From positions 434,001-498,000 of the forward strand of contig NZ_FREX01000003.1 of NCBI RefSeq assembly GCF_900143565.1: a stretch of DNA of 64,000 nt. The letters run 5' to 3'. Every line of letters starts with the position of its first letter. Position 1 is the stretch's first letter. The translations under genes and the position numbers were made by a program. The notes beneath the pieces are model-generated. The model had not been told where the DNA came from. It saw only the letters and a list, made by a program, of their open reading frames with translations, and did no database searches. The DNA is from Pseudovibrio sp. Alg231-02 (GTDB lineage Bacteria; Pseudomonadota; Alphaproteobacteria; Rhizobiales; Stappiaceae). Below are positions 54,780 to 63,590 of this stretch, piece after piece.

Positions 54780-55553
54780 ATCTGTTTCGCTAGAGCCGTT
54801 TGTTGCGGCCCCGTCGGTGAGGTGGGAGCTATATGACAAAAGCTCGGGGTGAATGCAACAAGGAATTTGAAATTCATTGTGGGGTTTCTCAGAGCTTGTG
54901 GATGTGGAGGTCGTGAAGTGCCTCATAAAAAATATTATATAACAACAAGATAGATAGTTTTTTAGAGTTGTTTGATCGTTGTGGAAATAATTGCACTCGA
55001 GTAAAATAACCTATGTGATTTTGTCCGAGGTCGTGGATGGGCTGCATGAAAAAGAAACAGGTTCCCTCATATATCTCAATAAGATCAGGAATTTTTTAGT
55101 CACATTCAGAATGAGCATTAGCGAGCGTGGCTAAGAACAACATCCAGACGTCGTCAGGATCACAATTTGTAATTGGGGGCAGTATGTCGCAGCCGTGTAT
55201 TAGTATATTCTAAGAGAATGTTTTGGGGGAGAAGTACATGCCCTTGAGAAACGTAAGTTGCACGCGGTCAAAGCTCTCAATTTTTTGTCTATATTAGAGT
55301 TATTCTAAGTGTAAGGAGGAATGCTTCGTGTATGCCTCGTGATTATAATTCTCGATATTTGTAGTATTAATAAGTATTGGTGAAATTCATATTTCAAGTA
55401 TTTTTTGTATATCTCAATATATTCGATGATGGCTTTACGTTTTAAGCTGATGAAATTTTTGATATTACCATAGTAAATGTCAAGCGGTTGCATCAATGTG
55501 CTTTTGTTTGTAGTGATTCTAAACTCCATTATCTCGTGATGATGGAGGATTTC
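54780..55553. other. AT-rich gene-free stretch before cytochrome c peroxidase
   Basis: About 770 bases. Apart from the tRNA promoter region and an Irr-like palindrome at 55294, no gene is supported. The minus-strand frame at 55305-55958 is a shadow of the peroxidase gene. Confidence 0.35.
55294..55308. promoter_or_regulatory. Irr-like palindrome upstream of cytochrome c peroxidase
   Basis: TTAGAGTTATTCTAA has perfect TTAGA/TCTAA arms and resembles the iron-control element bound by Irr in Hyphomicrobiales (TTTAGAA-N3-TTCTAAA). It lies 245 bases before the peroxidase start. Confidence 0.4.
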
Positions 55554-56618
55554 ATGCGAGCAATAATTAAGACATTGATTGGCGCATCTGTTTTCAGCAT
55601 GGCTGTTCAGGGAGGAGCTTTTGCTCAATCTGAGTTGCTGGAAGAGGCGCGTTCTTACTTCAAGCCGATCCCGCACGCTGTACCTAGTGTTAAAGACAAC
55701 ACGATTACCCGCGAAAAAATTGATCTTGGGCGACAGCTCTTCTTTGATCCGCGATTGTCGCTTTCGGGATTGTTGTCGTGTAACAGCTGCCACAATCTCG
55801 GCATGGGTGGGGATGATAATCTGGAAACATCCATCGGCCATGGATGGCAAAAGGGGCCTCGTAACGCACCCACCGTGTTGAATGCTGTGTTCAACCTTGC
55901 CCAGTTTTGGGATGGTCGTGCAGAAGACCTGAAAGAGCAAGCCAAAGGCCCGGTGCAAGCTGGTGTTGAAATGGCCAGCACGCCAGAGCGGGTTGAAGCT
56001 GTTCTGAACAGTATGCCGGGATACACTGAGCAGTTTTCAAGAGCATTCCCAGGTGAGGAGTTACCAGCGAACTTCGACAATATGGCGAAGGCAATTGAAG
56101 CGTATGAGGCAACTTTGATTACGCCTGCTTCCAAGTTTGATCTGTTCCTTGAGGGTAATGAAAATGCTCTCAATGCGCAGGAAAAGCAGGGACTACAGGT
56201 ATTTATGGATACCGGGTGTGCCGCTTGTCATGGCGGTGTGAATATTGGTGGTGAGGGGTACTATCCATTCGGCGTGGTTGAAAAGCCGGGTGCAGATATT
56301 CTTCCCGTTAACGACAAAGGCCGGTTTGCTGTTACTCAAACTGCCGAGGAAGAATACGTTTTCCGTGCTTCACCGCTCCGCAATATTGATCTGACAGCTC
56401 CTTACTTCCATTCCGGCAAGGTTTGGGATTTGAAGCAGGCGGTTTCTATTATGGCCAGCTCTCAGCTTGGTGCTGAGCTGAGTGAAGAAGATATTGATGC
56501 AATTACTGTTTTCCTGAAGACCCTTACCGGAGAACAGCCAAGCGTTGAGTACCCAATTCTGCCAGTTCGGACCAACACCACACCACTCCCTGATCCGTCA
56601 GTCATGACGGCTCACTAA
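55554..56618 (+). CDS. Di-heme cytochrome c peroxidase
   Basis: A 354-residue periplasmic peroxidase. A signal peptide (residues 1-24) precedes two heme-binding sites, CNSCH at 76-80 and CAACH at 222-226. LGRQLFFDPRLS, WDGRAEDLKEQAKGP and the late FRASPLRNIDLTAPYFHSG match the bacterial CcpA/MauG family. It reduces hydrogen peroxide with electrons from cytochrome c. ATG 55554 has GGAGG five bases upstream; the frame extends to 55488 without support. A possible Irr site upstream hints at iron or heme control. Confidence 0.94.
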   Translation: MRAIIKTLIGASVFSMAVQGGAFAQSELLEEARSYFKPIPHAVPSVKDNTITREKIDLGRQLFFDPRLSLSGLLSCNSCHNLGMGGDDNLETSIGHGWQKGPRNAPTVLNAVFNLAQFWDGRAEDLKEQAKGPVQAGVEMASTPERVEAVLNSMPGYTEQFSRAFPGEELPANFDNMAKAIEAYEATLITPASKFDLFLEGNENALNAQEKQGLQVFMDTGCAACHGGVNIGGEGYYPFGVVEKPGADILPVNDKGRFAVTQTAEEEYVFRASPLRNIDLTAPYFHSGKVWDLKQAVSIMASSQLGAELSEEDIDAITVFLKTLTGEQPSVEYPILPVRTNTTPLPDPSVMTAH

Positions 56619-56645
56619 GCAAACTATTCGCCCTCGGTTTGCTAG

Positions 56646-56679
56646 AGGCAGGCGGTTCTTATGGACCGCTTGCCTTTTT
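56646..56679 (+). terminator. Terminator of cytochrome c peroxidase
   Basis: AGGCAGGCGGT and ACCGCTTGCCT (11 pairs, one G-T) with an eight-base loop, followed by TTTT. Confidence 0.88.
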
Positions 56680-56759
56680 CTATAGGTGGCTTAAAACGGT
56701 GCAGCATTTATGTGGCAAACACTTGGTTTGCCTCAGAGACTTGGGAGAGGTCGTTCTAC

Positions 56760-57287
56760 ATGCCAGCAAGCCGTTCACAACTGATATCTTTCTTGGAAGA
56801 CTTGAACATTCCGGTTTCTACAATTGATCATGAACCGGTTTTTACGGTTGCTGAATCTGCTGATCTGCATGAGCGTATTCCAGGCGGTCACACCAAGAAT
56901 CTCTTCCTTAAAGACAAAAAGGGTAATCTCTTTTTGGTCGTGGCCCTTCATGATGCTACGATAGATCTGAAGAAGATATCGAGCATCATTGGTGCATCTG
57001 GTCGTGTTTCTTTCGGCAAAGCTGATCTGCTTGAAGAGGTGCTGGGTGTTACTCCAGGATCCGTCACGCCCTTCTCTCTGATCAATGATCGGGAAGCACA
57101 ACGCGTGTCCGTGGTGTTTGATGCAGATATGATGGAGCAGGAGGTTCTGAACTTCCATCCATTGCTAAATAATGCTTCAACGGCGATTTCAGCGGAAGGT
57201 CTGATGGTGTTTGCCAAGGCATGTGGGCATGATGCCAATGTGCTTGCGGTTTCCGCAGAGGCGCAGAAAGTCACTGAAGATCTATAA
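56760..57287 (+). CDS. Prolyl-tRNA editing protein (YbaK/ProX-like, PrdX type)
   Basis: A 175-residue single-domain aminoacyl-tRNA deacylase. Family features are VSTIDHEPVFTVAES near residue 19, GHTKNLFLKDKKGNLFLV with the catalytic lysine, ASGRVSFGKADLLEEVLGV, and GSVTPFSLIND. It clears alanine (or a similar amino acid) wrongly attached to tRNA-Pro. ATG 56760 fits the family N-terminus, with AGAGG nine bases upstream; the longer frame from 56661 overlaps a terminator. It lies just upstream of the thioredoxin-like gene, an order often seen in alphaproteobacteria. Confidence 0.93.
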   Translation: MPASRSQLISFLEDLNIPVSTIDHEPVFTVAESADLHERIPGGHTKNLFLKDKKGNLFLVVALHDATIDLKKISSIIGASGRVSFGKADLLEEVLGVTPGSVTPFSLINDREAQRVSVVFDADMMEQEVLNFHPLLNNASTAISAEGLMVFAKACGHDANVLAVSAEAQKVTEDL

Positions 57288-57407
57288 AAACTGGGTGATC
57301 GCCAATTGTAATTGGTCTCATCTAAGACCATTTTAGGCAGCAGTTAGAGATTTTGATATGAGGAGCGCTGATATGAGCAGCTCCCGGTTCAGTAAAGGGT
57401 CAAAATA

Positions 57408-58406
57408 ATGAGTGGATCCGGTTATTCCGTAGGTGGCAGCTTTGGTGGCTCCCTTGGCGGTGGATATGGCGGTGGTTACCAGACCAACACACAGGCTGGC
57501 GCGGCATCTCCATCTGCAGCTCCGGCAGCCAATGCTGCTGACTTGATTGTTGATACGACCACTCAAACCTTTGTGCAGGACGTAATCGAGGGCTCCCGTA
57601 ATCAGGTGGTCCTCGTTGATTTCTGGGCGCCTTGGTGTGGTCCTTGTAAGCAGCTTACGCCGACGCTTGAGAAAGTCGTCAAGGAAGCGAATGGTGCTCT
57701 CAAGCTGGTGAAGATGAACATCGAAGATTATCCGGAAGTTGCCGGTCAGATGGGTGTTCAGTCGATCCCGGCAGTGTTTGCGTTTAAAGGTGGCCAGCCT
57801 GTTGACGGGTTTATGGGTGCGCAGACCGAAGGTGAAATCAAAAAGTTTCTCGATCGTATTGGCGTAAATATTGGTCCAAGTGATCTGGAAGTGATGCTTG
57901 AGAAGGCTGATGAGCTTCGTGATGCTGAAGGGTATCCAGAAGCTGCACAGCTTTACGGTAGCGCGCTTTCTATCGACGCTGGCAACGTGCAGGCGTTGTG
58001 TGGGCTTGCTATGTGCTATCTGGCGCTTGGTGAGAAAGACCATGCAAAACAGATGCTCGATATGATTCCGGAAGATGAGCAGAACTCCCAGCATTTTGCA
58101 GCAGCCAAGGCTGCGCTTGAACTCGCTGAGCAATCTGAAGGGCTTGATGACCTTGCAGAGTTGCGTGAGCGTGTAGAAGCCAATGCAGATGATCATCAGG
58201 CTCGTTTTGACCTTGCGCTCGCTTTGGGCGGTAAAGGGGACAAGACTGGTGCTGTTGATGAGCTGATTGAGATTATTCGCCGTGACCGTGAGTGGAATGA
58301 AGATGGCGCGCGCAAGCAGTTGTTGCAGTTTTTTGAAGCCTGGGGCTTTAAAGATGCAGGTTCTGCTTATGGTCGCCGTAAACTCTCCTCAATTTTATTC
58401 TCGTAA
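57408..58406 (+). CDS. Thioredoxin-TPR co-chaperone (YbbN-like)
   Basis: A 332-residue protein. The first 45 residues are low-complexity Gly/Ser/Ala, then a thioredoxin domain with the active site WCGPCK (76-81) and cis-proline in QSIPAVFAF, and then about 180 residues of TPR-like helices (ALCGLAMCYLALGEKDHAKQ, RFDLALALGGKGDKTGAVDE). YbbN/CnoX proteins protect and hand over unfolded clients; here the CxxC is complete, so it may also be redox-active. It begins the cluster with the LON-domain and Trm112 genes. Confidence 0.93.
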   Translation: MSGSGYSVGGSFGGSLGGGYGGGYQTNTQAGAASPSAAPAANAADLIVDTTTQTFVQDVIEGSRNQVVLVDFWAPWCGPCKQLTPTLEKVVKEANGALKLVKMNIEDYPEVAGQMGVQSIPAVFAFKGGQPVDGFMGAQTEGEIKKFLDRIGVNIGPSDLEVMLEKADELRDAEGYPEAAQLYGSALSIDAGNVQALCGLAMCYLALGEKDHAKQMLDMIPEDEQNSQHFAAAKAALELAEQSEGLDDLAELRERVEANADDHQARFDLALALGGKGDKTGAVDELIEIIRRDREWNEDGARKQLLQFFEAWGFKDAGSAYGRRKLSSILFS

Positions 58407-58440
58407 TCTAGGCCTAATGATAAGAGCGGAGAGCACTTAA

Positions 58441-59130
58441 GTGGCCTCGATGACTGTTGGAAATGCGACCTACGCAGGTCTGGATGATCTGCCGCAGGTT
58501 GTGCCGTTGTTTGTTTTGCCGGGAGCTATCTTGCTCCCGCGCTCCCACATGCCTCTCAATGTTTTTGAGCCGCGCTATACGTCGATGATCGACAGTGCTT
58601 TGCGTACTGATCGCATGATTGGGGTAATTCAGCCGCAGTTTGAAACCAGTGATGAAGAGTTAGCCGGTAGGCCAAAACTTTGCACTGTTGGCTGTATGGG
58701 GCGCATTACAGGGTTTCAGGAAAGTGGCGATGGCCGCTATCTGATTACGTTGTCTGGCGTTTCTCGCTTTGTGCTTCGTGGTGAGCTGGAAGAGCGTGCC
58801 CCATTCCGTCGTGGTCACGTTGATGCGACCCGCTTTGCTGGTGATTTGACGACCGGTATCGGAGAAGATGATGTCGATCGAGATCTGCTGCTTTCAACGC
58901 TCAAAGAATATTTGAGTGTGAATGACCTTGAAGCGGACTGGGATAGCGTCAATTCTGCCTCGACCGAGGTATTGGTCAATGCATTGTGCATGATGAGTCC
59001 TTATGGACCGAAAGAGAAGCAGGCTCTGTTGGAAACAGAGAATCTGAAAGTGCGTGCGGATACGCTCATTGCGCTGGCTGAAGTTGAGTTGGCACGTGGC
59101 AATGGTGGTACTGGCAGCACGCTTCAGTGA
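58441..59130 (+). CDS. LON peptidase substrate-binding domain protein
   Basis: A 229-residue protein made of the LON N-terminal domain only: [20 protein letters not shown] near residue 20, [15 protein letters not shown], and [20 protein letters not shown]. There is no ATPase or protease part. Its role is not established; its place after a YbbN-like chaperone suggests protein quality control. The start is GTG 58441. It lies 34 bases after the thioredoxin gene and 32 before the Trm112 gene, in an order conserved in alphaproteobacteria. Confidence 0.92.
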   Translation: MASMTVGNATYAGLDDLPQVVPLFVLPGAILLPRSHMPLNVFEPRYTSMIDSALRTDRMIGVIQPQFETSDEELAGRPKLCTVGCMGRITGFQESGDGRYLITLSGVSRFVLRGELEERAPFRRGHVDATRFAGDLTTGIGEDDVDRDLLLSTLKEYLSVNDLEADWDSVNSASTEVLVNALCMMSPYGPKEKQALLETENLKVRADTLIALAEVELARGNGGTGSTLQ

Positions 59131-59162
59131 TGCAGGTAAAGACAAAAATGAATGAGGGCTCT

Positions 59163-59354
59163 ATGAGCGAATTTGAAGCGCCACAGCTGGACCGTCGGCT
59201 TTTGGAGCTGTTGGTTTGTCCTGTGACGAAGACAACGCTTGAGTACAATCCTGAGAACCAGGAGCTGGTCTCTCGCGCTGCGAAGCTGGCTTATCCAATT
59301 CGGAATGGAATTCCGATTATGTTGGAAGAAGAAGCGCGCAAGCTTGAAGACTAA
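59163..59354 (+). CDS. Trm112 family protein
   Basis: A 63-residue protein with the Trm112/UPF0434 pattern: [20 protein letters not shown], then [20 protein letters not shown]. Eukaryotic Trm112 activates methyltransferases; bacterial homologues are small zinc-ribbon-like proteins, but here only one of the usual cysteines is present. ATG 59163 has AGGG upstream; an in-frame start at 59130 overlapping the LON gene is possible. It is the last gene of the cluster, ended by the hairpin at 59417. Confidence 0.9.
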   Translation: MSEFEAPQLDRRLLELLVCPVTKTTLEYNPENQELVSRAAKLAYPIRNGIPIMLEEEARKLED

Positions 59355-59416
59355 AACGTATCCATGAGAACTGATGTGGGTTCTCTGATCGGGGTTACGT
59401 GCAGAGCTTATCTTTG

Positions 59417-59449
59417 AAGGCTAGGAGAGATGATCTTCTAGCCTTTTTT
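59417..59449 (+). terminator. Terminator after Trm112, overlapping the DUF167 stop
   Basis: AAGGCTAG and CTAGCCTT around a 13-base loop, followed by TTTT. The stop codon of the convergent DUF167 gene (59421-59423) lies in the first arm. Confidence 0.75.
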
Positions 59450-59741
59450 GCAGCTCTTGTGGTTCGCCGTAAACACGTAGTGTTTTTATGCGGGCGGTGG
59501 AACCTGCAATCACTTCTGCCGATGATTTGGGAACAGAGAGTGCTTTCGCAAAAAGGGCCGCAATGGCTTTGTTTGCAGCGCCTTTTTCTGGCACTGCGCG
59601 AACGCGCGCCATCACGAGCGGTCGGCCATCGGACTGCTCGCCTATCTTTTCAATTTGATCTTTGGAGGATCTGGGGGTGAGGCGGACGGTAATGAGAATT
59701 CCGTCAGCCTGCAGTTTCCAAGGGCGTTCTTGTTCAGCCAC
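59421..59741 (-). CDS. DUF167 (UPF0235/YggU) family protein
   Basis: A 106-residue small protein. The family signature is ILITVRLTPRSSKDQIEKIG and then VPEKGAANKAIAALFAKAL, with GSTARIKTLRV near the end. The fold is known but the function is not. It follows the YggT gene by three bases, the usual yggT-yggU order, so both are co-transcribed. Its end is convergent with, and within, the terminator hairpin of the Trm112 unit. Confidence 0.93.
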   Translation of the reverse strand: MAEQERPWKLQADGILITVRLTPRSSKDQIEKIGEQSDGRPLVMARVRAVPEKGAANKAIAALFAKALSVPKSSAEVIAGSTARIKTLRVYGEPQELQKRLEDHLS

Positions 59742-59744
59742 TAC

Positions 59745-60035
59745 TTAAAATACGTAGGGATAAACGTAGAGGCCGATGACGCGCTCAATAAGGAAAATGC
59801 CGAGCAGCAGCACAATCGGAGAAAGATCCAATCCACCCATTGCTGGCAGGAACCGGCGGATAGGGCGCAGGAGCGGTTCGGTCAGATTGTAAAGTGTCTG
59901 CCCGATCATCGCGATGAACTGATTGTTTGAGTTCACCACGTTGAACGCATAGAGCCAGGAGAAGATCACATTCGCAATAATGACCCACGTGTAAAGATTT
60001 AGGATGATGAAAACGACATCAAGAATAGCGCGCAT
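59745..60035 (-). CDS. YggT family membrane protein
   Basis: A 96-residue protein with two hydrophobic segments: ILDVVFIILNLYTWVIIANV and DLSPIVLLLGIFLIERVIGL. The linking NLTEPLLRPIRRFLPAMGGLD is the YggT signature. Relatives have been linked to osmotic-stress tolerance and to cell-envelope or division placement, without a defined mechanism. ATG 60035 fits the family start; a TTG at 60053 is in frame. It is the first gene of the YggT-DUF167 pair. Confidence 0.92.
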   Translation of the reverse strand: MRAILDVVFIILNLYTWVIIANVIFSWLYAFNVVNSNNQFIAMIGQTLYNLTEPLLRPIRRFLPAMGGLDLSPIVLLLGIFLIERVIGLYVYPYVF

Positions 60036-60180
60036 GGACTGGTTAAACTCCAAGTTTGCGAAGATGAACTAGCTGAATTGCTTCCCTGAAGACAGAGCTT
60101 GGGAAACAGAGTTGTTCCTCATGTAACTTTGAACTGAGGCACCTGCAAGGTCCAGCATGCCTCATTTTTCTATATTTTGA

Positions 60181-60260
60181 GCTAATTTCACGAAGCGGTA
60201 CCTGAAAAAGTACCAATTAGCAGGGGGCGTTTGCCCTGAAACTAATAGGGCAAACAATTT
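60181..60260. repeat. Nested hairpins between the FAD oxidoreductase and yggT
   Basis: GCTAATT (60181) pairs with AATTAGC (60215) and encloses GGTAC (60197) with GTACC (60210). A second hairpin, GTTTGCCCT with AGGGCAAAC, follows and ends in AATTTTTG on the plus strand. No gene reads into it from that side. Confidence 0.5.
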
Positions 60261-60280
60261 TTGCTCTCATCTCGCATGCT

Positions 60281-61399
60281 TTAGCCAAAATGGAAGGCTG
60301 GCTTAAAGCTCTCTGGCAAGTGGATCGTCTGGTCTTGTTCAGGGAACATTTCCTGCATGAGGCAGGCGGCTATGCGGTGAGAAATGGCATAGGAAATTTT
60401 GAAGCCACCAGTTGCCACCCATGTTTTGTCTTTGCCTGGAATGAGGCCGACCAAAGGATCCCGTTTCTTACATTTTGGGCGGATGCCTGCCCAACGGGTG
60501 AGGATGGGTGCGTCTTTCAATGAAGGGCAAAAGTCAACTGCCTTGGAGAGCATGGTCTGAATGTCTGCTTCTACTGGCTCTTTACTGGTCCACTCCTGCT
60601 CTGAGGTGGAGCCGATAGCAACGGTGCCATTGGCATGTGAGACAACATAAATTCCGTTGTCATAGATAACTGGGAGAGGTTTGTCGGCCTTATATTCGAG
60701 CAAAAGGGATTGACCTTTCACACCCATGCCGATGGGTTTACCTGCGATCTTACTGAGTGGTTCGAAACCTTCATAACCTGCTGACAATACAACGCGATCA
60801 GCACTCAGGCTTTCACCATTGCCCAATGAAACGGTGCCTGTAGTCTCATCAAAGCCGAGATACTCGGTGTGTTCCATGATGTCGATGCGTGTTTCCAGCA
60901 GGGTTTTGAGACCTGCAGAGACAAGACGCGGATTGGCCCGTGCTGCCAAGGTGTCCCAAATGATGCCAAGTGGAGCGGCTTCTGGTGTGAGCCAGTCATT
61001 GAACGGTGTTTCTTTCACCACATTGAAGGTGAAGCCAGTTTCATCGCTTCTCCAGCGCTGCTTGCTTTCTTCAACGCGGGAGAGAGCATGTTCGAGCTTA
61101 GGTTCGGTGTAAAGCGGGATCAGGCGACCTGCACGGCTGTAGCCGACAGAAAGGCCAGTGGCTTCTTCCAGCTCTTCCACGATATCGGAGAGTTCGATCA
61201 GTGCATCCAGCTGGAACTGCTTCTTGTCGTTCCATTTACTCGGTACATGGGGCATCAACGCACCAACAAGGCCAGCGCTGGCGCCTGATGCGATGGTGTT
61301 TTTTTCCAGAAGAGCGACTTTCAAGCCTTTTCCGAGTGCGGCTTTGGCGACGCTAAGTCCGAAAATTCCCCCTCCAACAACAACTATATCGTAGGTCAT
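60281..61399 (-). CDS. FAD-dependent oxidoreductase, MnmC oxidase-domain-like
   Basis: A 372-residue flavoprotein of the D-amino-acid-oxidase superfamily. It has DIVVVGGGIFGLSVAKAAL at the N-terminus, LEKNTIASGASAGLVGALMP, and the C-terminal TRWAGIRPKCKKRDPLVGL and WVATGGFKISYA. It is divergent from MnmD, 69 bases away. In E. coli MnmC the methyltransferase and a DAO-type oxidase are fused, so this gene may be the separate oxidase that removes the carboxymethyl group in tRNA wobble-uridine synthesis. A general glycine or D-amino acid oxidase is the alternative. Confidence 0.85.
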   Translation of the reverse strand: MTYDIVVVGGGIFGLSVAKAALGKGLKVALLEKNTIASGASAGLVGALMPHVPSKWNDKKQFQLDALIELSDIVEELEEATGLSVGYSRAGRLIPLYTEPKLEHALSRVEESKQRWRSDETGFTFNVVKETPFNDWLTPEAAPLGIIWDTLAARANPRLVSAGLKTLLETRIDIMEHTEYLGFDETTGTVSLGNGESLSADRVVLSAGYEGFEPLSKIAGKPIGMGVKGQSLLLEYKADKPLPVIYDNGIYVVSHANGTVAIGSTSEQEWTSKEPVEADIQTMLSKAVDFCPSLKDAPILTRWAGIRPKCKKRDPLVGLIPGKDKTWVATGGFKISYAISHRIAACLMQEMFPEQDQTIHLPESFKPAFHFG

Positions 61400-61468
61400 G
61401 TTTTTTTATTTCCCAGGTTGGGGTATAAGCCCAGACCGATTTTTACGTTAGAGATTTGGCTTAGACAT

Positions 61469-62170
61469 ATGACAGAGCGCCCAAAATTGGAATGGGATGA
61501 TGCGAATGTGCCTTATGCGTCGCAGTTTGGAGATACTTATTACTCCAAAGCCGGTGGATTAGGCGAAACGCGCTACGTATTTCTGCAGGGTAATCAACTC
61601 CCTGAACGCTGGGTGGGTGCACAGTCTTTTACTATTGCTGAACTGGGATTTGGAACCGGGCTTAATTTTCTCGCCACACTGGAATTGCTTCTGAGTTTGC
61701 CGGAAGCTGAGCGGACCAAGCTGACTTACGTTTCGTTTGAGCTGTATCCGATGGAAGCTGCGGAGATTGAGAAAGCGCTGTCGCCATGGCCCGAGCTCAA
61801 AGGGCTTAAAGACAAGCTGTTGGCTGCATGGAAGCCTCAGCCGGGTTGGAATCCAATCACCATTGATGGTGTGCGACTGCTGCTGGGTGTTGGGGATGCT
61901 CGTGAGATGTTGCCAACCCTGTCTATACCCGTTGATGCCTGGTTCCTTGATGGCTTTAATCCGGCACGGAACCCAGAGCTTTGGGGGCGAGATCTTATGC
62001 TTGCTGTTGGAGAGAAAACCGCTATTGGCGGGACTTTCGGGACATACACCGCGGCAGGTTGGGTGCGCCGAAACCTGCAAACGGCAGGTTTTGAGGTTGA
62101 GCGTATCAAAGGCTATGGCACAAAACGCCAGATGATGGTGGGGCAGAAAACTGCCACCACCGCAACCTGA
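61469..62170 (+). CDS. mnmD: tRNA 5-aminomethyl-2-thiouridine methyltransferase (MnmD/MnmC methyltransferase domain)
   Basis: A 233-residue methyltransferase that would make the last step of 5-methylaminomethyl-2-thiouridine at the tRNA wobble position. The DUF752 pattern is clear: PYASQFGDTYYSKAGGLGE, FTIAELGFGTGLNFLATLEL as motif I, FELYPME, and WFLDGFNPARNPELWGRDL. It corresponds to the N-terminal half of MnmC without the oxidase. ATG 61469 gives the family N-terminus; the frame is open to 61418. Confidence 0.93.
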   Translation: MTERPKLEWDDANVPYASQFGDTYYSKAGGLGETRYVFLQGNQLPERWVGAQSFTIAELGFGTGLNFLATLELLLSLPEAERTKLTYVSFELYPMEAAEIEKALSPWPELKGLKDKLLAAWKPQPGWNPITIDGVRLLLGVGDAREMLPTLSIPVDAWFLDGFNPARNPELWGRDLMLAVGEKTAIGGTFGTYTAAGWVRRNLQTAGFEVERIKGYGTKRQMMVGQKTATTAT

Positions 62171-62174
62171 GTAA

Positions 62175-63590
62175 TCAGCATTCTGGCAGGTTGACTGCCA
62201 GACCACCTTTGCTGGTTTCTTTGTATTTGTCGTTCATCTCCACGCCAGTCTGGCGCATGGCTTCAACGCAGTTGTCCAGCGGCATGTAGTGGGAGCCATC
62301 TCCACGCAGAGCGAGTGAAGCTGCTGAGACTGCCTTGATAGCGCCGAGGCCATTGCGCTCGATGCATGGCACCTGAACGAGGCCTCCGACCGGATCACAA
62401 GTCATGCCAAGGTGATGCTCCAGAGCGATTTCAGCGGCGTTTTCAATTTGCTCGTTGGTGCCGCCAAGAGCTGCGCAGAGACCTGCTGCTGCCATTGCTG
62501 CGGCGGAGCCAACTTCGCCCTGACAACCAACTTCAGCGCCGGAAATAGAAGCATTGTGCTTGATTATGCCACCAACAGCTGCTGACGTGAGCAGGAAGGT
62601 TTTGATGCCTTCATCGTTGCTGCCCGGACAATGCTCGCGGTAATACTTGACGGTTGCCGGGATAACACCTGCTGCACCGTTTGTTGGTGCAGTGACAACT
62701 TTGCCGCCCGCTGCGTTTTCTTCGTTTACGGCCATTGCATAGACTGAGAGCCAGTCGTTGGCGACGTGCGGCATGCTCATGTTATTGCCGCGTTCGTCTT
62801 CCAGCTGTTGTTTGATTGCAGCTGCGCGACGCTTGACTGTAAGGCCACCTGGTAGCTCGCCTTCAGTATTCAGGCCGCGCTCCATGCATGCGTTCATCAC
62901 ATCCCAGATCTGCCAGAGCTTGCTGTCCAGTTCTTGTGGATCCAGAGAGGTGATTTCGTTGGCGCGCTTCATCTCAGCAATGGTTTTGCCGGATTTTTGT
63001 CCCATCTCCAGCATTTCTTGCGCTGTAGCAAATGGATAAGGCATGCCTTTAATTTCGTCGGGAGCCTGATCACCTGACGCTTCTGCTGCTTTCAGGCGGT
63101 CCAGTTCTTCTTCGGTCAATACGAACCCGCCACCGATGGAATAGAATGTTTCCTGAAGGTGCAGGCGGTCTTGGGCATCGTACGCTTCGATCACCATACC
63201 ATTTGCGTGGCCTGGCAAGTTTTTCTCAAAGTCGAAGATCACGTCTTTATCAGGATCGAAGTCCAACTCTGGCAGGTCAGGAAGATGGAGCTTCTTTTCT
63301 GTTGCGATCTGTTTTTCGAGCGCCTCTGCTTCATCTGGATCCAGAGTTTCAGGCGTGCAGCCAGCAAGTCCCAGAACAACGGCTCTGTCAGTCGCGTGGC
63401 CTTTGCCGGTCCAGGCGAGTGAGCCGTGAAGCGTGCAGCGCAATCTCTTTGGTGCGCCTGCGCCGGGCCATATGCGGCGACCGTCTCTCAACTCATCCAG
63501 AAAACGTGCGGCAGCGGTCATCGGTCCCATTGTGTGGGACGAAGACGGACCTATACCGATCTTGAAAATTTCAAAGACGCTGAGAAACAT
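62175..63590 (-). CDS. sdaA: L-serine ammonia-lyase (iron-sulfur)
   Basis: A 471-residue one-chain L-serine dehydratase that deaminates serine to pyruvate. The beta domain opens with [20 protein letters not shown]. The catalytic alpha domain has [36 protein letters not shown] with an iron-sulfur cysteine, and [20 protein letters not shown] with further cysteines. Length and order match the single-chain bacterial form. It is convergent with mnmD (four bases apart). No glycine riboswitch or other leader structure was recognised upstream. Confidence 0.95.
   Translation of the reverse strand: MFLSVFEIFKIGIGPSSSHTMGPMTAAARFLDELRDGRRIWPGAGAPKRLRCTLHGSLAWTGKGHATDRAVVLGLAGCTPETLDPDEAEALEKQIATEKKLHLPDLPELDFDPDKDVIFDFEKNLPGHANGMVIEAYDAQDRLHLQETFYSIGGGFVLTEEELDRLKAAEASGDQAPDEIKGMPYPFATAQEMLEMGQKSGKTIAEMKRANEITSLDPQELDSKLWQIWDVMNACMERGLNTEGELPGGLTVKRRAAAIKQQLEDERGNNMSMPHVANDWLSVYAMAVNEENAAGGKVVTAPTNGAAGVIPATVKYYREHCPGSNDEGIKTFLLTSAAVGGIIKHNASISGAEVGCQGEVGSAAAMAAAGLCAALGGTNEQIENAAEIALEHHLGMTCDPVGGLVQVPCIERNGLGAIKAVSAASLALRGDGSHYMPLDNCVEAMRQTGVEMNDKYKETSKGGLAVNLPEC

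Noticed and set aside
55305-55958. Minus-strand open frame across the peroxidase start
   Set aside because: It overlaps the signal peptide and first heme site of a clear cytochrome c peroxidase; no ribosome site.
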